Shown here: piece by piece, positions 1 through 7,529 of the stretch
How positions within the stretch are numbered: position 1 is the stretch's first letter
How the letters are laid out: each line of letters starts with the position of its first letter
Assembly (NCBI GenBank): GCA_013153235.1
Contig: JAADEU010000014.1
Span: 1-10,286, forward strand
DNA length: 10,286 nt
Source: Aquificota bacterium
GTDB taxonomy: Bacteria; Aquificota; Aquificia; Aquificales; Hydrogenothermaceae
Reading direction: 5' to 3'
Made by a program: the position numbers and the translations under genes
Notes under the pieces: model-generated
Seen by the model: only the letters and a program-made list of their open reading frames with translations
Told to the model about the DNA's origin: nothing
Database searches by the model: none

Positions 1-16
1 AAGCAGAAAGTCGTAT

Positions 17-21
17 CCTCC
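17..21 (-). promoter_or_regulatory. Shine-Dalgarno-like GGAGG of a gene beyond the left edge
   Basis: Read on the minus strand, GGAGG lies 7 nt after the TAA of the PBP2 gene. This is where the ribosome binding site of a next operon gene would be. Its start codon is not visible as ATG, GTG or TTG in the last 16 bases, so it is either unusual or outside the window. In many bacteria rodA follows the PBP2 gene, but nothing here proves that identity. Confidence 0.35.
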
Positions 22-28
22 AAATATC

Positions 29-1822
29 TTACTTAACTTCATTCAGTATTCCCTTATCAAACAGTTTTTCTATAATAGCCTTTGTAATAGGGACGGCTGT
101 CTTACTTCCCCCGATACCGTGTTCCACAAAGACAGATATTATATATCTGGGCTTTCTGTATGGTACAAAATCAACGAACCATGCGTGGTTTTGCAGGTAC
201 CATTTCTCAATCTTTTCCTTCCTCTTTTTGTGTCTGAAAACCTGGGCTGTACCTGTTTTTCCTGCGTTTTTTACCGGGGAAAGACTCAGGAGTTTTGCGG
301 TGCCCCTTTCACCGTAAACAACATCGTACAGACCTTTTTTGATTATCCTGTAGAAAAACTTTTTTATGTGTAGCTTTCTGACCTGCTGGACTTCTGTTTC
401 CACAAACCTGCGGCTGTTCATATCAAAATACGCTTTGAGTAGTCTGGGTTTGAGTACCCTGCCTCCGTTCAGAACAGGCAGTAGTATCTTTACACTGTCA
501 AAGGGTGTGATTGCCAGAAATCCCTGTCCTATACTGTAGTTCACCGTATCCCCAAGATACCACGGTTCCCCTATGTAGTGGGCTTTCCACTCAGGGTCAG
601 GGATTCTGGCTGTTTTCTTTTCTATTCGTGGGTTCAGCTTCTCTCCAAGACCAAAAAGCCTGGCGTAATAACTGATTTTCTCCGCACCAAGGTCTATTCC
701 AACCTGATAAAAGTAAGTATCGCAGGACATCTCCAGGGCCTGCATAACGTTGATTTTTCCACAGCCCCTGGGGTCCCAGTTCCTGTAAACCCACTTTCCT
801 ATTGAGTATTCAGGACCTGAGTATATCCTCTGGTAAGGTGCAACAACACCTTCCTGAAGTGCAGCAAGTGCAACGGTAATCTTAAATATAGAGCCAGGGG
901 GATATATACCGTAAAGTGCCTTGTTAAAAAGGGGTTTATATTTGTTTTTTATGAGTTTTTTCCACTCTTTTTTTGTCAGACCGTCGGAAAACTTCTGTAT
1001 ATCGTAAACAGGATAACTGAGGAGGGCAATAATATCGTATGTATAGGGGTCTGTTACGATAACAGCCCCTGATTTCTGTCCGGACTCACTGAAAGCCTCG
1101 TAAACGATTCTCTGTACCCGGGCATCAACAGTCAAGTATATATCATTTCCCCTCTTTGGCTGTTTTTCCCATAGTGTTTTAACTATTCTACCCTTTGCAT
1201 TAACCATAACCGCCTTTACACCGTGCTCTCCCCTGAGGTATCTGTCATATATCTTTTCCACGCCGCTTTTTCCTATCAGTGTATCCGGTGTCAGGTCTGG
1301 ATTTTCCTGGAGCTCCTTTTTTGATGGGTATCCAACATAACCCAGAAGATGGGGCATATACCTGGCATATTCTGTATAGACCCTTCTTGGCTGAACCTCA
1401 AGGAATATTCCTTTAAACCGGTGCCAGTTGTTTATGAATGTTCTTACCTGTTCCTCAGAGAGTCTTTTTTCCAGAATGAGTTTGTTGGAATAACCCTTTT
1501 TCAGTTTTTCCAGGGTTTCCGGCTCCAGTTTTATTCCCAGTAGGTTTTCCAGTTCCTGTTTTAACCGGGGAATATCTTTTTTGACAAGATATGGGTACGT
1601 GTAAAGCTGGAATGTAGGTTCGTCATAGGCCAGAAGAATACCATTCCTGTCGTATATTTTGCCCCTGGGGGGGTTGGAGACCATTATTCTGATGTGGTTT
1701 TTTTCAGAGATTTTTCTGTAATAATCACCTTTGATAATCTGCAGGTATACCAGTCTGCCTGACAGAATCAGAAAACCCAGGACAAAAAGCCCCACAAGTA
1801 TTTTTATTCTATCTGAGTTCAT
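29..1822 (-). CDS. mrdA: Penicillin-binding protein 2 (peptidoglycan transpeptidase of the elongasome)
   Basis: Class B penicillin-binding protein that cross-links lateral-wall peptidoglycan with the Mre proteins and RodA. Counting from ATG 1822 (597 aa), a short cytoplasmic tip precedes one membrane anchor (about 7-27). A dimerisation/pedestal region follows, with the NPPRGKIYDRNG motif near 50-61. The transpeptidase domain shows all three active-site motifs: SIFK (nucleophile Ser311, Lys314), SCD at 366-368, and KTGT at 522-525. SCD is the SxD form typical of PBP2, whereas PBP3/FtsI usually has SxN. Length fits the family. Two starts are possible: ATG 1822 (overlaps mreD by 14 nt) or GTG 1831 (overlap 23 nt, three more residues). 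Neither has a good Shine-Dalgarno site, so translation is probably coupled to mreD. Identity as PBP2 is firm from the motifs and the mreBCD context. Confidence 0.95.
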   Translation of the reverse strand: MNSDRIKILVGLFVLGFLILSGRLVYLQIIKGDYYRKISEKNHIRIMVSNPPRGKIYDRNGILLAYDEPTFQLYTYPYLVKKDIPRLKQELENLLGIKLEPETLEKLKKGYSNKLILEKRLSEEQVRTFINNWHRFKGIFLEVQPRRVYTEYARYMPHLLGYVGYPSKKELQENPDLTPDTLIGKSGVEKIYDRYLRGEHGVKAVMVNAKGRIVKTLWEKQPKRGNDIYLTVDARVQRIVYEAFSESGQKSGAVIVTDPYTYDIIALLSYPVYDIQKFSDGLTKKEWKKLIKNKYKPLFNKALYGIYPPGSIFKITVALAALQEGVVAPYQRIYSGPEYSIGKWVYRNWDPRGCGKINVMQALEMSCDTYFYQVGIDLGAEKISYYARLFGLGEKLNPRIEKKTARIPDPEWKAHYIGEPWYLGDTVNYSIGQGFLAITPFDSVKILLPVLNGGRVLKPRLLKAYFDMNSRRFVETEVQQVRKLHIKKFFYRIIKKGLYDVVYGERGTAKLLSLSPVKNAGKTGTAQVFRHKKRKEKIEKWYLQNHAWFVDFVPYRKPRYIISVFVEHGIGGSKTAVPITKAIIEKLFDKGILNEVK

Positions 1823-2258
1823 CTGCCACACTTACCGCATAGAATATAATAAAGTTCATCAACAGATATACCATCTGCTGGTAACCAACCTCAAAGATTC
1901 CTGTTTTAAAAAAGATAATACTGCTTTTTATTCCTATATCTATTAGTGTAACCGCCACTATCAAAAGACCCCTTACAAAAACAGATGAGTAATAAAATTT
2001 TTCCCTGAACATTAAAGTTACAACAACAATTGCGGATTTTGTAAATGTGTTAAACAGCAGACCTGTTGGGGATAGAAGGTCCTGCATTATACCTGTAAAC
2101 ACTGCAAGTTTGAAAGCCTGTGCAGGGGGATTTTTCAGGGTGTATAAAATAATAAAAATGGTAAGTAGGTCAGGAATGGTGTATTCAATGGACAGAATTC
2201 TGGTCAGAACGGACATCTGAAAAAGCAGTAAGACAAATGCCAGAAAGTAGATTCTCAT
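1809..2258 (-). CDS. mreD: Rod shape-determining protein MreD
   Basis: A 149-residue, very hydrophobic protein with about five membrane segments. MreD is the integral membrane partner of MreC in the rod complex. The sequence is poorly conserved in general, so the call rests on length, hydrophobic pattern, the PDLLTIFII and GIMQDLLSPTGL stretches that resemble MreD, and its place between mreC and the PBP2 gene. The ATG overlaps the mreC stop as ATGA, so the two are translationally coupled. Its 3' end overlaps the start of the PBP2 gene. No independent promoter is visible. Confidence 0.9.
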   Translation of the reverse strand: MRIYFLAFVLLLFQMSVLTRILSIEYTIPDLLTIFIILYTLKNPPAQAFKLAVFTGIMQDLLSPTGLLFNTFTKSAIVVVTLMFREKFYYSSVFVRGLLIVAVTLIDIGIKSSIIFFKTGIFEVGYQQMVYLLMNFIIFYAVSVADELR

Positions 2259-3049
2259 TTCTGCTTCCTTGATATAACCACCACATATTCTATCTCAAGG
2301 GGATTAAGGGGCAGGGATACAGTTACCTTCTTGTAAAAATTACCCTCTATGTAGGACACAGATTTTACTGTTCCTATTGGAATACCTGGTGGAAATACGC
2401 CATTGAGACCTGCTGTTTCCACGATATCCCCTATTCTTACATCCTGGTCAGGTTTCACGTAGAGCAGAATTCCCTCTTTTAGATTTTTTCCCTGGAAGAA
2501 AACAGCCTCCCCTGTTTTTCTACATCTGGCTGATATCTTAAAGTTTTTGTCAGATGTAAGTATTACAGATGAGGAGAGATTCCCTACCTGGTACACCTGA
2601 CCGAGGAGATAACCGTTGGCAACCACAAGGTCCCCTGTTTTTAAGCCGTCTTTTGAGCCGAGATTTATGATGACATAATTATTCCAGTTATCCGGTGAGT
2701 AGCCTATGATTTTTCCTGTACGGAACTCAAAATCAGGGATTCTGCTGACAAAATTCGTTATCTGTCTGAGATATGCATTTTCTTTTTCCAGATTTTTCAT
2801 GTATATCAGCTGGGCCTTTAAGAGCTCTATTTTCTGCTGGAGTTTATTGTTTTCTTCAACAAGTTCCTTTTTGGAGGAGATGATGCCTGCCACCGTTTCC
2901 AGAGAGTCTGTTACAAATCTGACTGCCGTTAGAAAGGGCTGGGCAGCATCTAGAGCCATGCTCTTTACAAGTTCTGTTCTGACCAGAAATGTGCCCCCTC
3001 CTGCTATCAGGACAACAACAAACAATCCGGAGAGGAGCTTCTTTTTCAT
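2255..3049 (-). CDS. mreC: Rod shape-determining protein MreC
   Basis: A bitopic membrane protein that links cytoplasmic MreB to periplasmic wall enzymes such as PBP2. The 264 residues show a basic tip (MKKK), one membrane helix at about 5-23, a charged coiled coil at about 58-97 rich in E, K, L and N, and then the beta-rich MreC domain. Typical blocks are GSKDGLKTGDLV (131-142) and GLNGVFPPGIPIGTV (214-228). The gene begins one base after the mreB stop (TAA A ATG) with no clear Shine-Dalgarno site of its own, which points to coupled translation from mreB. Length is normal for the family. Confidence 0.96.
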   Translation of the reverse strand: MKKKLLSGLFVVVLIAGGGTFLVRTELVKSMALDAAQPFLTAVRFVTDSLETVAGIISSKKELVEENNKLQQKIELLKAQLIYMKNLEKENAYLRQITNFVSRIPDFEFRTGKIIGYSPDNWNNYVIINLGSKDGLKTGDLVVANGYLLGQVYQVGNLSSSVILTSDKNFKISARCRKTGEAVFFQGKNLKEGILLYVKPDQDVRIGDIVETAGLNGVFPPGIPIGTVKSVSYIEGNFYKKVTVSLPLNPLEIEYVVVISRKQK

Positions 3050-3050
3050 T

Positions 3051-4091
3051 TTACTGGAAAGATATTTTCTTTATAAGGTCTATATCATCAAGGGCCTGTC
3101 CAATTCCTCTGGCAACTGCCGTAAGGGGGTCATCACAGTAATAAACAGGCAGGTTTGTTTCCTCCCTCAGTCTTATGTCCAGTCCGTGGAGTAGTGAACC
3201 ACCACCGGCAAGAACGATACCCCTTTCCACAATGTCTGCAGATAGTTCAGGTGGGGTTTTCTCAAGGGCCAGTCTGACTGCATTCACAATGTTCTGTATA
3301 ACCCCTTCAATGGCAAGTCTGATTTCTTCCCCTCTGATTTCAACACTGCCTGGAAGACCCCTCAGGTCCCTTCCTGGAACGACCATCGTCTTGTTATCCC
3401 TTTCAGACGGATATGCAGAACCCAGTTCTATCTTTATCCTTTCAGCCGATTGTTCCCCGATAAGGAGGTTGTGTTTTCTTTTCATGTACTGGATAATCGC
3501 CTCGTTCATCTCATCACCGGCTATTTTTATGGACTCGGAAAGGACAAGTCCAGAAAGGGATATAACCGCTATTTCAGAGGTTCCTCCACCGATATCGATT
3601 ATCATATTTCCACCGGGGGACTGGATAGGAAGACCTGCACCGAGGGCTGCTGCCATCGGTTCTGCAATCAAAAATACCTCCCTTGCACCTGACTGTCTGG
3701 CAGCGTCTATAACGGCCCTTTTCTCAACGGTTGTTATACCTGAAGGAACACCAATAATAACCCTGGGCCTTGGTCTGAGTACTTTGGCAAGGGATGTATT
3801 TGAGTGGACTTTCTTTATGAAGTATTTGAGCATCTCCTGTGTAACATCAAAATCTGCGATAACACCGTCCTTTAATGGTCTTACAACCTCTATCTCTTTA
3901 GGGGTTTTCCCTATCATCTGTTTTGATTCTTCACCGACGGCGATGACTTTGTTGGTTCTAGAATCTACGGATACGATGGAAGGTTCTGAGAGAACGATTC
4001 CCTTTCCTTTAACAAAAACAAGAGTGTTTGCGGTACCAAGGTCTATTCCTATATCATTGGAGAACATTCCTATTATTCTGTCTAAAAACAT
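3051..4091 (-). CDS. mreB: Cell shape-determining actin homologue MreB
   Basis: ATP-dependent bacterial actin that forms membrane-attached filaments and directs lateral wall synthesis. The 346-residue product has the actin-fold nucleotide motifs: phosphate-1 loop GIDLGTANT (15-23), phosphate-2 loop DIGGGTSE (156-163), and the adenosine loop with AGGGSLL (295-301). The hydrophobic tip MFLDRIIGMF could contact membrane. I chose ATG 4091 because GGAGGG lies 3 nt upstream and the protein then begins with the usual short lead into the phosphate loop. An in-frame ATG at 4127 would add 12 atypical residues and lie inside the promoter region. It is the first gene of the minus-strand operon mreB-mreC-mreD-mrdA and is divergent from dapA. 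Confidence 0.97.
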   Translation of the reverse strand: MFLDRIIGMFSNDIGIDLGTANTLVFVKGKGIVLSEPSIVSVDSRTNKVIAVGEESKQMIGKTPKEIEVVRPLKDGVIADFDVTQEMLKYFIKKVHSNTSLAKVLRPRPRVIIGVPSGITTVEKRAVIDAARQSGAREVFLIAEPMAAALGAGLPIQSPGGNMIIDIGGGTSEIAVISLSGLVLSESIKIAGDEMNEAIIQYMKRKHNLLIGEQSAERIKIELGSAYPSERDNKTMVVPGRDLRGLPGSVEIRGEEIRLAIEGVIQNIVNAVRLALEKTPPELSADIVERGIVLAGGGSLLHGLDIRLREETNLPVYYCDDPLTAVARGIGQALDDIDLIKKISFQ

Positions 4092-4126
4092 AATCCCTCC
4101 ATTGATTTTTAAAAGATAAAAAAGCA

Positions 4127-4155
4127 AATATATTATAAACTATTATTAAACACAA
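4127..4155 (-). promoter_or_regulatory. Candidate promoter of the mreBCD-mrdA operon
   Basis: On the minus strand TTGTGT (4155-4150) and TATATT (4132-4127) are separated by 17 bp. A perfect TATAAT also occurs at 4137-4132 but lacks a -35 at good distance. The whole mreB/dapA gap (4092-4176) is very AT-rich and must serve both divergent operons. I see no convincing -35/-10 pair for dapA; TATAAA at 4134-4139 is the best -10-like string on the plus strand. Confidence 0.4.
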
Positions 4156-4176
4156 ATTTCTCAAGCGGAGGTTACA

Positions 4177-5058
4177 ATGTTCAAGGGTTCTGTGGTGGCA
4201 TTAATAACACCATTTAAAAATGGTTCAATAGATAGAAAATCACTGAAGGCTCTTATAGATTTCCATGTGGAAAATGGAACAGACGCTATCGTTGTGGCAG
4301 GGACCACAGGTGAGTCTGCAACACTGACCTTCCCTGAGCATGAAGAGCTTATAAACCTTGCTGTTGAGTATGCAGATAAAAGAATTCCAATAATCGCAGG
4401 GACAGGAGCCAATGCAACACATGAAGCCATAGCCCTGACAAAGTCTGCAGAAAAAGCAGGGGCAGATGGTTCACTGCAGGTTGTGCCTTACTACAATAAA
4501 CCTACCCAGGAAGGAATATACCAGCACTTTAAGGCTATATGCGAGGAAACAAATATCCCCCTTATCCTGTACAACATACCTTCAAGGACAGGAACAGATA
4601 TGCTTCCTGAAACCTTTGCAAGGCTGTACTCTGACTTTCCAAATGTTATCGGTATAAAAGAAGCAACAGGAAATGTTGCCAGGGTTTCGGAAACGATAAG
4701 CCTGACAAATCCTGATGTTGTGATACTCTCCGGTGATGATGCCCTTACACTACCTATGATGGCAGTAGGTGCAAAAGGTGTTATATCGGTGGCAAATAAC
4801 CTGGTTCCCAGGGACATAGCCGAGATGTGCAGGCTTGCCCTTGATGGGAAATTTGAGGAAGCAAGGAAAATTCATGATAAATACTGGAAGCTGTTTAAGA
4901 CCCTGTTTATAGAGACAAATCCAATACCTGTCAAGACGGCAGCCTATCTGATGGGTCTTATTGATGATATAGAGATGAGACTGCCCCTATATTACATGAA
5001 AAAAGAAAATGAGGAACTGCTAAAAAAGGTCCTCAGGGATTACGGTCTCATAAAATAA
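4177..5058 (+). CDS. dapA: 4-hydroxy-tetrahydrodipicolinate synthase
   Basis: Condenses pyruvate with aspartate semialdehyde, the entry step to diaminopimelate and lysine; diaminopimelate goes into peptidoglycan. The 293-residue TIM barrel shows the expected residues: GTTGES at 42-47 (the two Thr of the proton relay), PYYNKP (104-109), YN(I)PSRTG with Tyr132 and Arg137, and GIKEATGN with the Schiff-base Lys161. LSGDD and GAKGVISVANN later in the barrel are also typical. The start has a clear GCGGAGG 7 nt upstream. It is divergent from mreB, so a wall-precursor gene and the wall-elongation operon share an 85-bp control region. Paralogues of the family (N-acetylneuraminate lyase, KDG aldolase) are less likely because the Arg in SRTG, which binds the carboxylate of the second substrate, is present. 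Confidence 0.96.
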   Translation: MFKGSVVALITPFKNGSIDRKSLKALIDFHVENGTDAIVVAGTTGESATLTFPEHEELINLAVEYADKRIPIIAGTGANATHEAIALTKSAEKAGADGSLQVVPYYNKPTQEGIYQHFKAICEETNIPLILYNIPSRTGTDMLPETFARLYSDFPNVIGIKEATGNVARVSETISLTNPDVVILSGDDALTLPMMAVGAKGVISVANNLVPRDIAEMCRLALDGKFEEARKIHDKYWKLFKTLFIETNPIPVKTAAYLMGLIDDIEMRLPLYYMKKENEELLKKVLRDYGLIK

Positions 5059-5078
5059 TTTTTGCAAAACTGCAAAAA
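5059..5078 (+). repeat. Perfect 8-bp inverted repeat just after dapA
   Basis: TTTTTGCA and TGCAAAAA flank a 4-nt loop AAAC and begin on the base after the dapA stop. The stem is AT-rich and followed by GGGAATT rather than a T-run, so it is a poor plus-strand terminator. It may protect the transcript end or be part of the leader described for 5059-5171. Confidence 0.5.
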
Positions 5079-5095
5079 GGGAATTCCTCCAGACC

Positions 5096-5115
5096 GCCTT
5101 ATTTAAAAGGCTTTT
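5096..5115 (+). terminator. Weak intrinsic terminator-like hairpin after dapA
   Basis: GCCTT (5096-5100) pairs with AAGGC (5107-5111) across ATTTAA and is followed by TTTTATT; a longer run of eight T lies at 5123-5130. The stem is only 5 bp, so termination may be partial. AAGGC could instead pair through AGGC with GCCT at 5131-5134, giving two exclusive structures. Confidence 0.4.
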
Positions 5116-5171
5116 ATTGGCATTTTTTTTGCCTAATCAATCCCTCTGATATTAAACAGGGAGGTATTTTT

Positions 5172-5987
5172 TTGAAAGTAGGAATTGTTGGAACAGGGAA
5201 TATGGGTTCAAAGTATATAAACAAATTTGATATCCTCGGGTATGACACCGTTTTGATTGATATTGATGAAAACAGACTGTCAAAATTTCCTGAAAAATTT
5301 AAAAAATACACAGACCTGGATGAGGCCCTGAAAAGGGAAGATATAGACTACCTTTTTGTTGCAACAGCCCCCCAGTCACACATACCGATTGCAAAAAAGG
5401 CACTGGAAAGGGGGATTAATGTCATGGTTGAAAAACCCCCATCCATCGACCCTTCCCTGCTTGAGGAGGCTATAGAGTTTGCCCAGAAAAAGGGTGCCGT
5501 TCTCTCTGTTTCGGAGATAGAGCTGAGGTCAAACACAGTCAGGAACCTGAAACTTCCTGAGAAGGTAGGGGATGTTGAGGCCTACAGGTTGAACCTTGGA
5601 AGGGGATACATAAACCCTTTTTACGACCTTGCGTGGCATGACCTTTATATAATGAACTACCTGTTTGGTGACTTCAAAATCAAAAAGGTGGTGGATAAGG
5701 GTGATATTTTTGACGTTATTGGGGAGACGGAGAGTAATGAGTTTTTCCTTCAGGTTGCATGGAGCCACGATTTCCTCAGAAGGGAATGGGTGATAGATAC
5801 CGATAGGGGAAAGCTCACCCTCAATTTTGCTGAAGATAAGATTATCTACGAAGACGGCAGTATCAGGGAAAAGGACGGGACAGATAAGCTTGAGCTAATG
5901 ATAAGGCAGTTTGTTGAAAAACCTGATTTTGAAAGTTCTTACAGGGCACTGAATATTCTGAAAGAGTTCAATAAATTTTCTGTATAG
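5172..5987 (+). CDS. Compact Gfo/Idh/MocA-family NAD(P)-dependent oxidoreductase, substrate unknown
   Basis: An N-terminal Rossmann fold is shown by GIVGTGNMGSKY (4-15) followed by an acidic strand end (LIDID, 28-32) that would favour NAD over NADP. VATAPQSH (63-70) and VEKPP (86-90, with the family's conserved Lys88) fit Gfo/Idh/MocA, and YDLAWHDLYIMNYLFGD (151-167) matches the C-terminal HD...YLFG motif. At 271 residues it is short, since most members have 310-400; the substrate-binding sheet must be reduced. The start is TTG 5172, chosen because GGGAGG ends 7 nt upstream and the Rossmann fold begins at once. An aminotransferase gene follows 11 nt later. Such pairs occur in dideoxy-, diamino- or uronic-sugar pathways (WbpB/WbpE type). 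The substrate cannot be read from sequence. DapB is excluded: its HHxxKxDAPSGTA signature is absent. Confidence 0.85.
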   Translation: MKVGIVGTGNMGSKYINKFDILGYDTVLIDIDENRLSKFPEKFKKYTDLDEALKREDIDYLFVATAPQSHIPIAKKALERGINVMVEKPPSIDPSLLEEAIEFAQKKGAVLSVSEIELRSNTVRNLKLPEKVGDVEAYRLNLGRGYINPFYDLAWHDLYIMNYLFGDFKIKKVVDKGDIFDVIGETESNEFFLQVAWSHDFLRREWVIDTDRGKLTLNFAEDKIIYEDGSIREKDGTDKLELMIRQFVEKPDFESSYRALNILKEFNKFSV

Positions 5988-5998
5988 AGGAGCGGTAG

Positions 5999-7054
5999 AT
6001 GATACCTATAATCAAACCTGTTTTTGGACCTGAAGAGGAAAAAACTGTCCTTGAAATCATGAAAAGCGGACAGATTACAAGGGGGAAGTGGACCCTGAAA
6101 TTTAAGGAGGCTTTCGGGGATTATATCGGGGCTTCTTTCTGCCACACTGTTTGCAGTGGAACGGCAGCCCTGTACATATCCCTTAAGGCTCTGGGTATAA
6201 ACTCAAAGGAAGATGTGGTGATAGTCCCCTCAATGAGCTTTATGGCAACGATAGATGCGGTTCTACTGGCAGGGGGGACACCTGTGGTTGTTGATATAGG
6301 CGAGGATTACTGTATGGACCCTGCAAAACTGGAAGAGGCCGTTGAAAAGTACAATCCGAAGGTGGTAATCCCTGTTCATCTGTTTGGACAGCCGGCTGAT
6401 ATGGACAGGATAAATGAAATCTGCAGGGAGAAAGGGATTTATGTACTTGAGGATGCTGCCCAGGCCCACGGTGCAGAGTATAGGGGCAAAAAAGCAGGGA
6501 ATTTAGGAGATATCTCGGCTTTCAGTTTTTATGCATCCAAGAATGTTGCAATGGGTGAAGGTGGCGCAATTCTCACCAGCAGCATTGAACTGGATGAGAA
6601 GATATCAAACTGGATAGAGTTTGGGGACCATCCTGCGCTTAACCTGAGGATTACCGAGTTTCAGGCGGGAATTGGATACTGGCAGCTGAAAAAGCTGGAT
6701 GAGACCAATGAAAAAAGGAGAAAAATCGCCAGACTGTATAACGAAGAGTTTAAAGACCTGCCAGGGCTCATACTTCCTGAGGAGTTTGAGGGCAGAAAAC
6801 ATGTTTACCACATATATGCCCTGAGACATCCTGACAGGGATGAAATTGTTGAGAAACTCATACAGAAGGGTATAGGTGCCAGGGTTTACTACGAGTACAC
6901 ACTCCACCAGCTGAGGAATGCAGAACACCTTGACTGTTCTTTCGGTGAAAAGGTGGCAAAGGAGATTTTTGCGATACCTGTCCACGCCTCTTTGAAAAAT
7001 GATGAAGTGTCCTATATCATAGAAACAGTCAGGGAAATAATAAACAATCTGTAG
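5999..7054 (+). CDS. DegT/DnrJ/EryC1-family PLP-dependent aminotransferase
   Basis: A 351-residue sugar-aminotransferase-type enzyme. Visible family marks are a substrate-loop start (GQITRGKW, 24-31), SGTAALYISLKALG (53-66), PSMSFMATIDAVLLAGGTPVVVDI (77-100), the PLP-binding ...LEDAAQAHGA (150-159, Asp152 and Gln155), SFYASKNVAMGEGG with Schiff-base Lys181, and NLRITEFQAGIGYWQL (215-230). The start ATG 5999 has GAGGAG about 6 nt upstream. It usually aminates 3- or 4-keto nucleotide sugars, or scyllo-inosose in some members. The gene directly upstream could supply the keto substrate, so the two likely act in sequence. The ribH gene follows after a few bases, although no flavin-related role for this enzyme is evident. 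No glycosyltransferases or nucleotide-sugar dehydratases lie in the window. Confidence 0.92.
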   Translation: MIPIIKPVFGPEEEKTVLEIMKSGQITRGKWTLKFKEAFGDYIGASFCHTVCSGTAALYISLKALGINSKEDVVIVPSMSFMATIDAVLLAGGTPVVVDIGEDYCMDPAKLEEAVEKYNPKVVIPVHLFGQPADMDRINEICREKGIYVLEDAAQAHGAEYRGKKAGNLGDISAFSFYASKNVAMGEGGAILTSSIELDEKISNWIEFGDHPALNLRITEFQAGIGYWQLKKLDETNEKRRKIARLYNEEFKDLPGLILPEEFEGRKHVYHIYALRHPDRDEIVEKLIQKGIGARVYYEYTLHQLRNAEHLDCSFGEKVAKEIFAIPVHASLKNDEVSYIIETVREIINNL

Positions 7055-7063
7055 GTGATGAAA

Positions 7064-7528
7064 ATGAAAAGGATTGAGGGACAGCTTAATGCAGAAGGGC
7101 TGAAGTTTGCCGTTGTTGTGGGTCGTTTTAACGACCTGATAACAGGTAAGCTACTGGAAGGGGCTGTTGACTGTATAATCAGACATGGCGGTTCTGAGGA
7201 GAATATCACCGTTATAAAGGTTCCTGGCTCATTTGAGATACCCCTCGTAGCAAAAAAGGCTGCAAAATCAGGAGAGTACGATGCTGTTATCTGTCTGGGA
7301 GCTGTAATCAGAGGTTCCACGCCCCACTTTGAGTATGTGGCGGCAGAAGTAACGAAGGGAATAGCCCTTGTTTCCCTTGAAACAGAGGTTCCGGTGGCAT
7401 ATGGTATATTGACCACCGATACGATAGAACAGGCTGTTGAAAGGGCAGGAACAAAAATGGGTAACAAGGGATTTGAGGCGGCAATGACAGCAATAGAAAT
7501 GGTAAATGTGATAAAGGGAATGGAGTAA
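7064..7528 (+). CDS. ribH: 6,7-dimethyl-8-ribityllumazine synthase
   Basis: Penultimate step of riboflavin synthesis: joins the ribityl-aminopyrimidine to 3,4-dihydroxy-2-butanone 4-phosphate. Using ATG 7064 gives 154 residues. The active-site residues then fall at Phe22 (GRFN), His88 (STPHFEY) and Arg127 (ERAGTK), the positions I remember for the A. aeolicus enzyme. GSFEIP (55-60) and GNKGFEAA (133-140) are also typical. In-frame GTG 7055 and ATG 7058 lie upstream, but AGGTGA sits correctly only for 7064. The gene begins 9 nt after the aminotransferase stop and is followed at once by nusB, a common ribH-nusB pairing. It probably forms an icosahedral or pentameric assembly as the family does. 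Confidence 0.96.
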   Translation: MKRIEGQLNAEGLKFAVVVGRFNDLITGKLLEGAVDCIIRHGGSEENITVIKVPGSFEIPLVAKKAAKSGEYDAVICLGAVIRGSTPHFEYVAAEVTKGIALVSLETEVPVAYGILTTDTIEQAVERAGTKMGNKGFEAAMTAIEMVNVIKGME

Positions 7529-7529
7529 G

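Noticed and set aside
2706..3194. Open frame on the plus strand opposite mreC and the end of mreB
   Set aside because: Shadow frame over well-supported genes, with no recognisable motif.
3175..4119. Long open frame on the plus strand opposite mreB
   Set aside because: It is the antisense of a strongly conserved mreB; the translation is Ser/Pro/Ile-rich and has no family features or ribosome site.
4092..4176. Lysine riboswitch before dapA
   Set aside because: The gap is far too short for the lysine aptamer and shows none of its conserved arms.
5129..5155. Promoter TTGCCT/TATTAA before the oxidoreductase gene
   Set aside because: Spacing is 15 bp and the predicted start would fall inside the Shine-Dalgarno site, leaving it unusable.
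7012..7467. Open frame on the minus strand opposite ribH
   Set aside because: Mirror of the conserved lumazine synthase; low-complexity Ser/Thr/Ile translation.
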